The notes below the pieces were generated by a model. That model did not search any database. It had not been told where the DNA came from and saw nothing but the letters and a program-made list of their open reading frames with translations. A DNA stretch of 64,000 nt from Buttiauxella sp. B2 (GTDB lineage Bacteria; Pseudomonadota; Gammaproteobacteria; Enterobacterales; Enterobacteriaceae). Positions 20,026 through 29,100 of this stretch are shown piece after piece; the stretch's first letter is position 1, and each line of letters begins with the position of its first letter. The DNA lies in assembly GCF_006376615.1 (NCBI RefSeq), contig NZ_VEXQ01000012.1:62001-126000 (forward strand), written 5' to 3'. The position numbers and the translations under genes were made by a program.

Positions 20026-21183
20026 TTACTCCAGTGGCCCGCCGAGAATCGTTTCGCGCATTCCGGAAAGCACTCGTTCGCCGGTTTCACTTTTAAGTTC
20101 TTCATACCAGCTATGGGTGATGTTCATATCTTTTCCGTGGGTCAGTTCACTGCGTTTACGCGCCTTTAGCACCAAATCTTTGACCCGATAAGCGCGTTTT
20201 TCCTGATAGCGCAGCAGCGCATCTTCGATGCCCAACGAATTAGTTTGTAACGCGACTGCCAGCACAACAGCGTCTTCCATTGCTGCGCAACCCCCCTGGC
20301 CGATATCGGGTGTCGTGCTGTGACCGGCGTCGCCAAGCAATGCAATACGCCCTCTGACTAGTTGCATAAATGGTTCAATATCATGAATTTCTATGCGATT
20401 GATGGTTTCAGGATTTACTGCGGCAATAAGTTTTTGTACTGGATCTGCCCAACCGGCAAAGTAACGGGTTAAATCGGCTTTCACCGTGGTGCGATCTTCA
20501 GGCAGGCCTTTCTCGAGCGGAACATCAAAAAAGAAGTAAAAACGATTGCCCGCAACTGGCATTAATGAAACGCGCTTCCCTTCACCCACGAACGTCGTCC
20601 ACTGATTTGCAGGCGCGATAGATTCGTCAATTTCCACCAGACCGTTCCAGTTAACATAACCGGCATATCGGCGTTCTGTCTGGTGACCAAGAACGTAGGG
20701 GCGAATCACCGAATGCGTACCATCGGCGGCAATGAGTACATCTCCCTGGGCGACATGCCCATCGTCAAACCAGGCTCGCACGCCGCCATCGAATTCTTCG
20801 ACACGCACCACGCGCTTACCAAACTGAATGTCACCGCGACCATAGGTATCAATCAACAGATCTTGCAGTTCAGCGCGAGCCACGGGATAGGGGCGCTCAC
20901 CGACACTTTTGATTAAAGGATCAAGACTAAAACGCGTCAAGGTTTGGCCGTGGACAAACTCTTTGTAGGCCATAAACTCCATCGGCCCACCCAATTGCCG
21001 GAGCGGCTCTTTCATGCCGAGCCAGTTCAGGCATTTAACGCCATTGGGCCAGATTGAAATCGCCGCACCGACCGGTTTGATTTCTTTGACTGCTTCATAG
21101 ACTTCCGTTCTCATGCCACATCTTTTCAGCGCAATTGCTGCCGAAAGTCCACCTATGCCGCCGCCAATTATGATTGCTTTCAT
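20026..21183 (-). CDS. hpxO: FAD-dependent urate hydroxylase
   Basis: This 385-residue flavin monooxygenase has the dinucleotide-binding motif IIIGGGIGGLSAAIAL at the N terminus, the DG motif LIAADGTHSVIRP near residue 155, and GDAGHSTTPDIGQGG near residue 285. Length and sequence match HpxO of Klebsiella, which converts urate to 5-hydroxyisourate using FAD and NADH. No other hpx or purine genes flank it, and it sits at the place where K-12 carries ydcH, so it appears to be a single-gene insertion or relic of a larger purine cluster. Confidence 0.85.
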   Translation of the reverse strand: MKAIIIGGGIGGLSAAIALKRCGMRTEVYEAVKEIKPVGAAISIWPNGVKCLNWLGMKEPLRQLGGPMEFMAYKEFVHGQTLTRFSLDPLIKSVGERPYPVARAELQDLLIDTYGRGDIQFGKRVVRVEEFDGGVRAWFDDGHVAQGDVLIAADGTHSVIRPYVLGHQTERRYAGYVNWNGLVEIDESIAPANQWTTFVGEGKRVSLMPVAGNRFYFFFDVPLEKGLPEDRTTVKADLTRYFAGWADPVQKLIAAVNPETINRIEIHDIEPFMQLVRGRIALLGDAGHSTTPDIGQGGCAAMEDAVVLAVALQTNSLGIEDALLRYQEKRAYRVKDLVLKARKRSELTHGKDMNITHSWYEELKSETGERVLSGMRETILGGPLE

Positions 21184-21360
21184 CTGAGTCTCCTTTGGGT
21201 TACAAAGATGTTAAGCAATATCTGTACCAGGGCGACGACCCGTTCAGCGGCGGTGTATTGTGCGTGTGAAACGTATTTGCACGTCGCCTGGGGGCTTATG
21301 TGGTGCAAACGGGTTTTCTGCACCATTATTTTCCAAAAGACCAAACAGAAGGAGAGTTGC

Positions 21361-21915
21361 GTGCCGGGTTCTGAGCAATGGAAAGATGACGTGATTCAAA
21401 TTGATGACCACATTTCACTCCATTCAATTAATGAGCGTTATGCGGATGAGATTTTTGCGTTGGTACAAAAAAATAAGCCCTGGTTGCAGCAAGCAATGGA
21501 CTGGCCGCAGCATGTGATGTCGGTTGAAGACTCGCGCAAAATGGCACAAGGTAATTACCTGCTGCATCATCGGAACTACGCGAAAATGTTTTTGATATTC
21601 CGTGATAAAAAAATGGTCGGTGTGTTTTCCTTTAACCAGATTGAGCAAACCAATAAAACGGCTTACATCGGTTATTGGCTGGATAAAAACGCTCAGAGGC
21701 AGGGGGTTATTTCCCAGACATTGCAGGCAATTGTCATGAAATACGCCCGCGAAGGCCTGGTTCGCCGTTTCGTTATTCGCTGCATCGTCAGTAATACGGC
21801 CAGTAATCAGGTGGCGCTGCGCAATGGTTTCGAGCTTGAAGGTTGCCTGAAACAAGCCGAATTTCTAAACGGTGAATTTCATGATCAGAACATTTATGGG
21901 CGGATTGTGGATTAG
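21361..21915 (+). CDS. rimL: ribosomal-protein bL12 serine N-acetyltransferase
   Basis: This GNAT acetyltransferase of 184 residues aligns by eye with E. coli RimL: NKPWLQQAMDWPQ, KMFLIF, FNQIEQTNKTAYIGYWLD, the acetyl-CoA loop QRQGVISQTLQAIV, and SNQVALRNGFELEGCLKQAEFLNG. RimL acetylates the N-terminal serine of ribosomal protein L12. I start at a GTG with AGGAG 6 bases upstream; a longer in-frame extension reaching to 21208 has no homology. It is convergent with ydcK, with a short hairpin (GGTGTTTCAAAACACC) at the junction. Confidence 0.92.
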   Translation: MPGSEQWKDDVIQIDDHISLHSINERYADEIFALVQKNKPWLQQAMDWPQHVMSVEDSRKMAQGNYLLHHRNYAKMFLIFRDKKMVGVFSFNQIEQTNKTAYIGYWLDKNAQRQGVISQTLQAIVMKYAREGLVRRFVIRCIVSNTASNQVALRNGFELEGCLKQAEFLNGEFHDQNIYGRIVD

Positions 21916-21921
21916 GGTGTT

Positions 21922-22851
21922 TCAAAACACCCCATAAAACGGTGACCGCGTTACACGTTGTTCACCGTTAATATCTTTAATGCCGCGAATATGGATAAGC
22001 TCGCCGCCCAGGCCATCAACCGCGGCTTTATCGTAAATCTGCACATTATTCTCGATAAGAACATTCCCGGTGACTCGCGCCTGGCCGTAAATCTGTACGT
22101 GGTTATCGAGTTGAATCGGGCCACCGATAAGCGTGGCATCATCAAAAATATGTACCTGATGTTTCAGCACACAATCGCCTTCAATCAGAGCATTGCCGTA
22201 AACCTGGGAGGAATAGCGAATCGTTGGGATTTGGTCGTCGCCGTGTCCAGCGATAATCCGTGCGTTATCAAAAATACGCGCGCAATCACAGACCCAAATA
22301 TTATTCTCGTCATTACCTTCAAGAATCGCCTGCCCGAATATTTCAGCACGGTGTTCAATAAACGCGTTGTTCACCACCGCTTTGCCGTAAATCTGCGCTT
22401 GGTGAACAACCCGTGAGGCGTTCACGGTGGCGCTGCCGTAAATTTGCAGCAGCGTGTCGTTGTCGGCTGTCAGCCCACGAACCGCAATCACCTGGCTGCC
22501 ATTGAGAATGCGGGCAGCATCGTAAATACGGCATTCACCGCTGACAAGCGACTGCTCAATAATACTTTGGCCGCTGACGTGCGCCTGGTGGCATAGGGTA
22601 GAATTGCCATGGATTTGCGCATCATCATTTACGCTTGAACCGCCGTAAACTACGCAATCACTGCCATAAATCCAGCAGTTCCCACGCTGGCTGAGGTTGT
22701 CTTCGTTTTCAATCCAACCGCCGATTTGCCCGGTTTTCACATTGTTGAAATCACGCATGGCAACGACTTGCCACAGTTTGACCTGTTGTTTTTTGCCATC
22801 GGCCAGATAATCATACAGCCGTGAATCACCCGTAAATTGATACTTTTTCAT
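21922..22851 (-). CDS. ydcK: YdcK, left-handed beta-helix hexapeptide-like protein
   Basis: The protein of about 309 residues is built mostly of tandem six-residue turns (for example AQIHGNSTLCHQAHVSG, QIYGSATVNASRVVHQAQIYG), the pattern of a left-handed beta-helix. It matches E. coli YdcK over its whole length, including GGWIENEDNLSQRGNCWIY and the C-terminal HIRGIKDINGEQRVTR. Function is unknown in E. coli; the fold is common to acyltransferases but no catalytic residue is obvious. I place the start at the ATG giving MKKYQF, with GAG upstream, rather than nine codons earlier. Confidence 0.88.
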   Translation of the reverse strand: MKKYQFTGDSRLYDYLADGKKQQVKLWQVVAMRDFNNVKTGQIGGWIENEDNLSQRGNCWIYGSDCVVYGGSSVNDDAQIHGNSTLCHQAHVSGQSIIEQSLVSGECRIYDAARILNGSQVIAVRGLTADNDTLLQIYGSATVNASRVVHQAQIYGKAVVNNAFIEHRAEIFGQAILEGNDENNIWVCDCARIFDNARIIAGHGDDQIPTIRYSSQVYGNALIEGDCVLKHQVHIFDDATLIGGPIQLDNHVQIYGQARVTGNVLIENNVQIYDKAAVDGLGGELIHIRGIKDINGEQRVTRSPFYGVF

Positions 22852-22934
22852 CGGTTTTATCTCAGCACTTGTCTTCACTGTGTTTAAACCGTAGCAGGTA
22901 AATCCGTTGATGGTGTTATGCGAACGAATCGCAT

Positions 22935-22957
22935 AAAATGCATCTAAAATACATTTT
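22935..22957 (+). promoter_or_regulatory. NsrR-type operator upstream of tehA
   Basis: Two 11-base half-sites, AAAATGCATCT and AAATACATTTT, are separated by one A. This is the 11-1-11 layout of the NsrR consensus (AAGATGCATTT / AAATACATCTT as I recall it). It ends 14 bases before the tehA start codon, a position where binding would block transcription. NsrR is the nitric-oxide-sensing Fe-S repressor, and tehAB is among its reported E. coli targets. Confidence 0.75.
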
Positions 22958-22971
22958 AAGATTTAAACGAA

Positions 22972-23961
22972 ATGAATAAATCAGTGACTCGTACCATGCT
23001 CAATCTCCCCGCCGGGTATTTTGGCATGGTACTTGGGACCATCGGTATGGGTTTTGCGTGGCGTTATGCTGCCACGATTTGGTCAATGACACCGGCTATT
23101 GGCGAGGCGTTTGAAAGCCTGGCGATTGCTATCTGGCTGGCACTGGCGGTGGCTTTTATTGCACGCCTGGTGAAATACCCACAAACGGTTCTCGATGAAA
23201 TGCGGCATCCGTTAAAAGGCAGTTTTGTCAGCCTGTTCCCGGCAACCACCATGCTGGTTTCCATTGCTATCGAGCCTTACCTTCGCCCGTTAGCTGTTGG
23301 AATGTTTGTCTTTGGGGCAATAGTGCAGTTGGCGTATGCAGCGTGGCAAAGTGCGGGTTTATGGCGCGGTAGCCATCCGCATACCGACACCACACCAGGG
23401 CTGTATTTGCCCACCGTCGCCAATAATTTTATCAGTACGATGGCCTGTGGGGCGCTGGGTTATCACGATCTGGGGATCTTATTCTTTGGTGCAGGTGTAT
23501 TTTCCTGGCTGAGTCTGGAACCGGCCATTTTGCATCGTCTGCGCAGTGCTGGTGAGCTTCCCGAAAGCACGCGGACATCTCTCGGTATCCAACTCGCACC
23601 TGCGTTGGTGGCTTGCAATGCTTATCTTAGCGTCAATGGCGGCCAGGCAGATTTCTTCGCCAAAATGCTATTTGGTTACGGACTGCTGCAATTACTGTTT
23701 ATGTTTCGCCTGATGCCCTGGTATTTGAAACAACCATTTAATGCCTCGTTCTGGAGCTTCTCGTTCGGTATTTCAGCTCTTGCTGCCACTGCGCTGCATC
23801 TTAGCCAAAGCAGTAATGACGGGCTTTTCACTGCAATTGCAGTCCCGCTGTTTATCTTCACTAATTTCATTATTGGCCTGCTGCTGGTGCGCACGGTTAT
23901 CCTGCTTTATCAGGGTAAGTTGCTGCTGCGTGTCGAACGGCCTGCAAAAAGGACAAATTAA
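22972..23961 (+). CDS. tehA: tellurite-resistance / SLAC1-like anion channel protein
   Basis: The 329-residue integral membrane protein has ten predicted helices and the TehA N terminus [21 protein letters not shown]. TehA is the bacterial relative of plant SLAC1 anion channels and gives tellurite resistance when overproduced with TehB. The gene ends one base before tehB, with AAAGGA as its ribosome site, so the two are one operon. An NsrR-like site lies directly upstream. Confidence 0.93.
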   Translation: MNKSVTRTMLNLPAGYFGMVLGTIGMGFAWRYAATIWSMTPAIGEAFESLAIAIWLALAVAFIARLVKYPQTVLDEMRHPLKGSFVSLFPATTMLVSIAIEPYLRPLAVGMFVFGAIVQLAYAAWQSAGLWRGSHPHTDTTPGLYLPTVANNFISTMACGALGYHDLGILFFGAGVFSWLSLEPAILHRLRSAGELPESTRTSLGIQLAPALVACNAYLSVNGGQADFFAKMLFGYGLLQLLFMFRLMPWYLKQPFNASFWSFSFGISALAATALHLSQSSNDGLFTAIAVPLFIFTNFIIGLLLVRTVILLYQGKLLLRVERPAKRTN

Positions 23962-23962
23962 T

Positions 23963-24550
23963 ATGCATTCTGAAAATTATTACACCGAGAAATATGGCTT
24001 AACGCGTACTCATTCTGATGTGGTGAATGCGGCAACGATTGTTCCGCCGGGTAAGACGCTGGATCTTGGTTGCGGTAGCGGTCGTAATAGCTTGTATCTG
24101 AATCAAAAAGGGTTTGATGTCACCGCCTGGGATAAAAACCAAATGAGCATCAGTAACCTGAATAAGATTATTGAAGCGGAAGGGCTTAATAACATTACTA
24201 CTGATGTGGTTGACCTCAACACATTAAAATTCGACGGTGAGTACGATTTTATTCTCTCAACCGTGGTGATGATGTTTTTAGAACGCAATACCATCGAAGG
24301 TCTTATCGCTAATATGCAGCACTGTACTAAATCTGGCGGATACAACCTGATTGTTGCTGCAATGGATACTGAAGATTTCCCATGCACAGTCGGCTTCCCA
24401 TTTGCTTTTAAAGAAGGTGAGCTGCGAAGCTATTACGCGGGTTGGGAGTTGATTAAATACAATGAAGACGTCGGCGAATTACATAAAACCGACGCTGAAG
24501 GTAACCGTATTAAATTGCGTTTCGCGACAATGCTTGCTCGCAAAATTTAA
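23963..24550 (+). CDS. tehB: tellurite-resistance SAM-dependent methyltransferase
   Basis: The 195-residue class I methyltransferase has motif [15 protein letters not shown] near residue 38 and [14 protein letters not shown] in the middle, as in E. coli TehB (197 residues). TehB methylates selenium and tellurium species using SAM. I start at ATG 23963, just after the tehA stop and preceded by AAAGGA; the frame stays open further upstream inside tehA but that part is not TehB. Its last 4 bases overlap the end of the convergent VOC gene. Confidence 0.93.
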   Translation: MHSENYYTEKYGLTRTHSDVVNAATIVPPGKTLDLGCGSGRNSLYLNQKGFDVTAWDKNQMSISNLNKIIEAEGLNNITTDVVDLNTLKFDGEYDFILSTVVMMFLERNTIEGLIANMQHCTKSGGYNLIVAAMDTEDFPCTVGFPFAFKEGELRSYYAGWELIKYNEDVGELHKTDAEGNRIKLRFATMLARKI

Positions 24551-24939
24551 GCGGCCGGCCAGGCGCGGTTTTGCAATACCACGCGGTAACCGTCGTTATC
24601 GACAAACGTGCGCCCGGCAACATCCCAGTACGGATTAAAACTATTAATGGTCAGAAAGCCTGCATCCAGCATCTGTTGGCAGGTTTTTTGCCATAACGCA
24701 TTGTCAGGATAGTACAACACCAGCAGGTCATCTACCGTGGCGGCAGGTTCAACCGGATGGCGGTGGCAAACGGTGAATTCCAGGTGCCAGCTTAAATCTT
24801 CACGCCCCAGCATCACGCCGCTAAAGCCATCGTGCTCGCTAAACTCACCTAATTCTTGCAAACCTAAACCCAGACAATACATCTCTTTGCTTTGTGCAAG
24901 ATCCGTAACCGGGCGGGCAATGCGCAGATGTGGAATCAT
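24547..24939 (-). CDS. VOC (glyoxalase/bleomycin resistance fold) protein
   Basis: This 130-residue single-domain protein shows the paired beta-alpha-beta-beta-beta pattern of the vicinal oxygen chelate fold: [27 protein letters not shown] at the start and [24 protein letters not shown] at the end, in shorter blocks. Possible metal ligands are His4, the HLEF pair and a C-terminal acidic residue, but I cannot assign a substrate. It is a single gene, convergent with tehB and overlapping it by 4 bases. It is absent from this position in K-12. Confidence 0.75.
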   Translation of the reverse strand: MIPHLRIARPVTDLAQSKEMYCLGLGLQELGEFSEHDGFSGVMLGREDLSWHLEFTVCHRHPVEPAATVDDLLVLYYPDNALWQKTCQQMLDAGFLTINSFNPYWDVAGRTFVDNDGYRVVLQNRAWPAA

Positions 24940-25141
24940 GTTTACTCCAGATTTATGTTGTCGTTTTTCAGACTATCACTGTATGTCGATTCAGGTAATT
25001 CGTCGCTGATAACGTCGATGTAAAAAATGAAATGTTGCGGGTATATTCTTATTTTTTAAAAATAGCATTTTTAATGTCATACCGTTGACCTATTTTTTTG
25101 CTATAACAGAACGGCTTACATGCAATTTACAGGGATAAAAA

Positions 25142-25804
25142 ATGCGCACTTCTTTATTTGTTAAAGCTGCCTGCTTGACGGGCCTGCTCGCCTTGGCTGG
25201 CTGTTCCTCTTCAGTTACTAATCCAGAAAAGTATTCTGGTTTCTTAAAGGATTATTCCGGTCTTCAGGAAACAAAATCTTCGTCAGGAAAAACCATCTTA
25301 CGTTGGGTTGATCCGAGCTTCAAAAGTAACAACTATGACAAGCTCATCTATAACTCATTGACTTACTATCCAGTGCCGAAACCAACTACTCAGCTTGGTG
25401 CTCAGACGTTGGATAAAATTCTTGCGTACGCCAACCAGCAGCTGAAAGCGAGTGCTGAGAAACGTGTCCAACTGGTCACAAAACCAGGACCACGCACTTT
25501 GATTTTCCATGGTGCAATTACGGGCGTAGACAGCAGCAAACAAGGTTTGCAGTTCTATGAAGTGATTCCAGTCGCTATGATTGTTGCGGGCACAGAAGCT
25601 GCAACAGGCCACCGTACTATGGAAACAAACCTTTATTTTGAAGGGGAGCTTATCGACTCTTCAACCAATAAAGTTGTGATGAAAGTCGTGCGTAAAGGCG
25701 AAGGTAAAACGGTGAACAATGAAAGTGCACCTATTACCGTCGACTCGCTGAAATCAGTTATTGATAGCCTGGCGACAGACGCGTCAATGTTTGAAGTTAA
25801 GTAA
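25142..25804 (+). CDS. ydcL: YdcL outer-membrane-type lipoprotein (DUF3313)
   Basis: The 220-residue product has a lipoprotein signal with lipobox LAGC (Cys21) followed by SSS, which at the +2 position favours outer-membrane sorting. The body matches the DUF3313 family of E. coli YdcL (KYSGFLKDYSGLQE, LRWVDPSFKSNNYDKLIYN). Function is unknown. It has its own upstream region and is closed by a strong terminator. Confidence 0.9.
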   Translation: MRTSLFVKAACLTGLLALAGCSSSVTNPEKYSGFLKDYSGLQETKSSSGKTILRWVDPSFKSNNYDKLIYNSLTYYPVPKPTTQLGAQTLDKILAYANQQLKASAEKRVQLVTKPGPRTLIFHGAITGVDSSKQGLQFYEVIPVAMIVAGTEAATGHRTMETNLYFEGELIDSSTNKVVMKVVRKGEGKTVNNESAPITVDSLKSVIDSLATDASMFEVK

Positions 25805-25817
25805 TCTGCAATTACAT

Positions 25818-25846
25818 GAAAAAGGGAGCTTAGCTCCCTTTTTTTG
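25818..25846. terminator. intrinsic terminator after ydcL
   Basis: AAAGGGAGC pairs with GCTCCCTTT across a 3-base loop and continues into a run of T; the A-rich 5' side makes it plausible for the convergent transporter gene as well. Confidence 0.85.
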
Positions 25847-25851
25847 TGCCG

Positions 25852-26757
25852 TTATGCTGCCCGTTTACGCCATGGCAGTGCACTAAACATCCCCGGTTTT
25901 GAAAACATCACCAGATTGCCAAGCAGAATCATTACTAACCCAATGATGGCATTACTGTGCCAGACATAACCTTCATAAACCGTTGAAAGACTCAGCGCAA
26001 CTAGCGGGAACAGCAGAGTGCTATAAGCGGCCTGGCTTGCGCCGATGCGCCCGACAAGGGTGAAATAAGCACCGAAAGCAATGACCGAACCGAAAATCGC
26101 CAGATAGAACAGTGAACCGAGGTAACGCAGCGACAGTTCAGGCATAAATGAGTCCCCACGAACCAGTGCCAGCACGCCCATAATAATGGTGCCGTAGAAC
26201 ATCGCGTAGGTGTTGGTGGAAAGGGTCTCAAGCCCACGGCGTTGATGGCGAGTGCTTATCATGTTGCCGAGCGAAAAACCGAACGTGCCAAGTGCGCTTA
26301 AACCGATGCCCAGCAGCAATGACGGTGCCAACTGTGTGGTGACTAAATCGTGCCAGAACAGGGCAATAACACCGGCAATTCCGAGTACTGCCGCCGGGAG
26401 CAAATTCTTGCTTGGGCGCTGGCGGAAGAAAATCATGCCATTCACCGCGTTAAACAGTACCGCCATGGAGAAAATAACCGATTCCAGCCCCGAACTGATA
26501 TATGCCGCGGCATGATAAAAACAGAAAAAATTGAAGCCGAAAACACATCCGCCTTGCAGCATACAGAACAAGTGGTCACGCAAACTAATACGGCGCAAAC
26601 GGCCCAATGCCAGTAGTACAACCAGCATGACAACCGCCGCTACAGCAAAACGCCAGAAAATTGAAACGGGTACCGACACTACGCCTTGCTGCATATAAAT
26701 CGCAAGCCAGGTTGTACCCCAAATCGCCACCACCGAAATATAAAGTAATGCATTCAT
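25852..26757 (-). CDS. EamA/DMT-family transporter
   Basis: This 301-residue protein has ten predicted membrane helices in two EamA repeats, typical of drug/metabolite exporters (RhaT/EamA group). The N terminus WGTTWLAIYMQQGVVSVPVSIFWRF is characteristic. It is transcribed divergently from an AraC-type regulator across about 180 bases, so that regulator probably controls it. The substrate cannot be read from sequence; members export amino acids, purines or dyes. Confidence 0.82.
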   Translation of the reverse strand: MNALLYISVVAIWGTTWLAIYMQQGVVSVPVSIFWRFAVAAVVMLVVLLALGRLRRISLRDHLFCMLQGGCVFGFNFFCFYHAAAYISSGLESVIFSMAVLFNAVNGMIFFRQRPSKNLLPAAVLGIAGVIALFWHDLVTTQLAPSLLLGIGLSALGTFGFSLGNMISTRHQRRGLETLSTNTYAMFYGTIIMGVLALVRGDSFMPELSLRYLGSLFYLAIFGSVIAFGAYFTLVGRIGASQAAYSTLLFPLVALSLSTVYEGYVWHSNAIIGLVMILLGNLVMFSKPGMFSALPWRKRAA

Positions 26758-26936
26758 TTTGTTATCTCCCTAAACCGATAGTCAGATTATTCAGGAATGC
26801 ATGGCTCTATGCTTTCATCTGCTTGCGTGGCTTGCATATTCTTGCGGTTTTTTTTTGCGAGCTGGATTGTTAATGGCTGGTAACAGGTGCTTCCACTACA
26901 TACACTGTCAGTCCCGAACCTTGAAGGTAGTGCGCA

Positions 26937-27809
26937 ATGACCCAGTCGTATCACGCTTTTGACAATCTTCGCCAGCACAATGCGGTGCTGGAGGATAATG
27001 TGCAACTGGGGTCCGGGATTCAACTTTCCGCGTGGTCAAATAGCCTCGATCGCGTCACTCAATGCAGCAATCACCACACGTTAAGTATGTATGTGAATGA
27101 GGGTTACGAAACCTATCAGAAAACATCATCGGGCTGGAAAAATGGCGGCGGACCAGACCGTTTTTGTCTGATGCCAGAAGACAGTGAAACTACCTGGGAT
27201 ATCCGTAATCAATTTTCGTTTGTGCACCTCTATTGTACGGATGAGCATCTGCGCAATATTGCTGAACAAATCTGGGATCGCAGCCCAGCGGCGATTTCGT
27301 TGGATGAGAAAATTTTTAGCGACGATCCACGTATCACGCAGCTTTATCGTCATTTTTTGCTGAGCAGCGACTGGAAACAATCGGCGAATCACTTGATGTT
27401 AAGCACCGCGTCTACGCTGTTGCTGACCCATCTGGTTCAAACCTACAGCAACGTACAGTGGCGATTGCCCAATGTGCGTGGTGGGTTGGCTCCGACGGTG
27501 TTACGCAATATTCAGGCATACATAGAACAGCATCTTAGTGAGCCATTAACGCTGGCCGAACTGGCGCTGGAAGCAGGGTTGAGCGAGTTTCACTTTGCGC
27601 GCATGTTCAAGCAATCAGCCCAACTGGCACCTCATCAGTATGTCATGCAGCAGCGCATGCTCCGCGCGCAAGCGCTGGTGAAAAACAGTCCGTTGTCGCT
27701 AACGGATATTGCGATGGCCTGTGGATTTAGCTCGGCAAGCCATTTCAGCAATCGCTTTAAAGCCACGATTGGCGTGACGCCTTCACAACTACGCGCGACG
27801 GATAAATGA
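26937..27809 (+). CDS. AraC-family regulator
   Basis: The 290-residue regulator has a cupin-like N-terminal domain and a C-terminal pair of helix-turn-helix motifs (PLTLAELALEAGLSEFHFARMFKQ and LSLTDIAMACGFSSASHFSNRFKATIGVTP, in shorter blocks). It is divergent from the DMT transporter and is its likely regulator. The 3' end overlaps that of ydcO by 21 bases on the opposite strand. Confidence 0.85.
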   Translation: MTQSYHAFDNLRQHNAVLEDNVQLGSGIQLSAWSNSLDRVTQCSNHHTLSMYVNEGYETYQKTSSGWKNGGGPDRFCLMPEDSETTWDIRNQFSFVHLYCTDEHLRNIAEQIWDRSPAAISLDEKIFSDDPRITQLYRHFLLSSDWKQSANHLMLSTASTLLLTHLVQTYSNVQWRLPNVRGGLAPTVLRNIQAYIEQHLSEPLTLAELALEAGLSEFHFARMFKQSAQLAPHQYVMQQRMLRAQALVKNSPLSLTDIAMACGFSSASHFSNRFKATIGVTPSQLRATDK

Positions 27810-28955
27810 GAACAAGGCATAACAGATACCACCCGCTATCAGCCCCCAAAACGCAGAACCAACCCCTAGTAAACTGACACCAGATGCGGTGACTAAAAAG
27901 GTCACGATTGCCGCGTCGCGCTCACGTTCGTGATTTAGCGCCTGATATAGGCTTCCGGCAATAGTACTCAACAACGCAAGCCCCGCCAGAGTATGAATAT
28001 AGGCGACAGGTAACGCAGTAAGTAACGTGGTTATTGAGCCGCCAAAAACACCTGCCAGCAAATAAAACACCCCAGCCGCGGCGGCCGCCAGCCAGCGTTT
28101 GGACGGGTCTGGATGGGCTTCAGAACTCTGGCAAATTGCGGCGGTGATTGCAGCAATACAAATTGAAAACACACCAAATGGTGCAAGCAGCAGAGCAATG
28201 GCGGCGGTGACCACAATCAGCGGCGAAACAGAAATGTTATACCCGGACGCTTTCAAAGTGGCGACACCCGGCGCATTTTGCGAGGCCATGGTGACAAGGA
28301 AAAAGGGGATCCCAATCCCCAGCAAGCTGGATAACGTGAAATGAGGCGCTGTGAATTCTGGCATTACCATTGCGACAGGAACACTACCCTGTTGCAGATT
28401 CCCGCTCATCACGCAGATAACCAAGCCGACCACCATCGCGACTACGACTGCGTAACGTGGCGCCCAGGTTTTCGCCAGCAGCCATCCGAGCAACATACTC
28501 GCGCATAACAAGAAATTACCTTGTAATGAGGTAAACGCATCCAGACCAAAGCGCAGCAGAATACCTGCCAGCATAGCAGCAGAAAGTGTGGAAGGGATAA
28601 GGCGCATCAGGCGGGCGAACAGGCCAGTTACACCGCATAATAAAATCAAGAATGAGGCGAAAATAAACACACCGATGGCTTCATTGAGCGAATGCCCGGG
28701 AAGACTGGTTGCGAGTAACGCAGCACCTGGTGTTGACCACGCGGTAAGAATAGGTGTGCGATACCAGATTGTCAGTGCAAGCGTACTGACACCCATGCCA
28801 ATGCCCAGCGCTGTCAACCAGCCCGCTATTTGTAGTGTGTTAGCACCAGCCGCTTCTGCCGCCTGCCAGATGATTGCCGCCGAACTGGCGTAACCGACTA
28901 AAACCGCAACGAACCCTGCCAGTATCGTTGGCAATGGAATTGATAATGTGCGCAT
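27789..28955 (-). CDS. ydcO: BenE-family benzoate/H+ symporter-like protein
   Basis: The 388-residue protein has about 11-12 membrane helices and the BenE-family features of E. coli YdcO (391 residues), including the N-terminal segment AGFVAVLVGYASSAAIIWQAA. BenE proteins are linked to benzoate uptake, but YdcO itself is uncharacterised. Its presence near a pca pathway is suggestive only; ydcO is also in K-12, which lacks pca genes. Confidence 0.88.
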   Translation of the reverse strand: MRTLSIPLPTILAGFVAVLVGYASSAAIIWQAAEAAGANTLQIAGWLTALGIGMGVSTLALTIWYRTPILTAWSTPGAALLATSLPGHSLNEAIGVFIFASFLILLCGVTGLFARLMRLIPSTLSAAMLAGILLRFGLDAFTSLQGNFLLCASMLLGWLLAKTWAPRYAVVVAMVVGLVICVMSGNLQQGSVPVAMVMPEFTAPHFTLSSLLGIGIPFFLVTMASQNAPGVATLKASGYNISVSPLIVVTAAIALLLAPFGVFSICIAAITAAICQSSEAHPDPSKRWLAAAAAGVFYLLAGVFGGSITTLLTALPVAYIHTLAGLALLSTIAGSLYQALNHERERDAAIVTFLVTASGVSLLGVGSAFWGLIAGGICYALFSFIRRA

Positions 28956-29068
28956 TTTTTCCCTTCTTATTGATCGCGTCGACGAACTATAGCATTACAA
29001 ACCGTTAACAACAGACGGGATGATATTGAAAACTCTGCAAGTTCGTCAGGATAAGAGGGCCAGGGAAA

Positions 29069-29092
29069 TGGCTCACCCAAACGGGAGAGCCA
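29069..29092 (-). terminator. weak terminator-like hairpin after the GGDEF-EAL gene
   Basis: TGGCTC and GAGCCA flank a 12-base loop; on the leftward strand the stem is followed by TTTCCC. The U tract is short, so termination is uncertain. Confidence 0.4.
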
Positions 29093-29100
29093 CAAAGACT

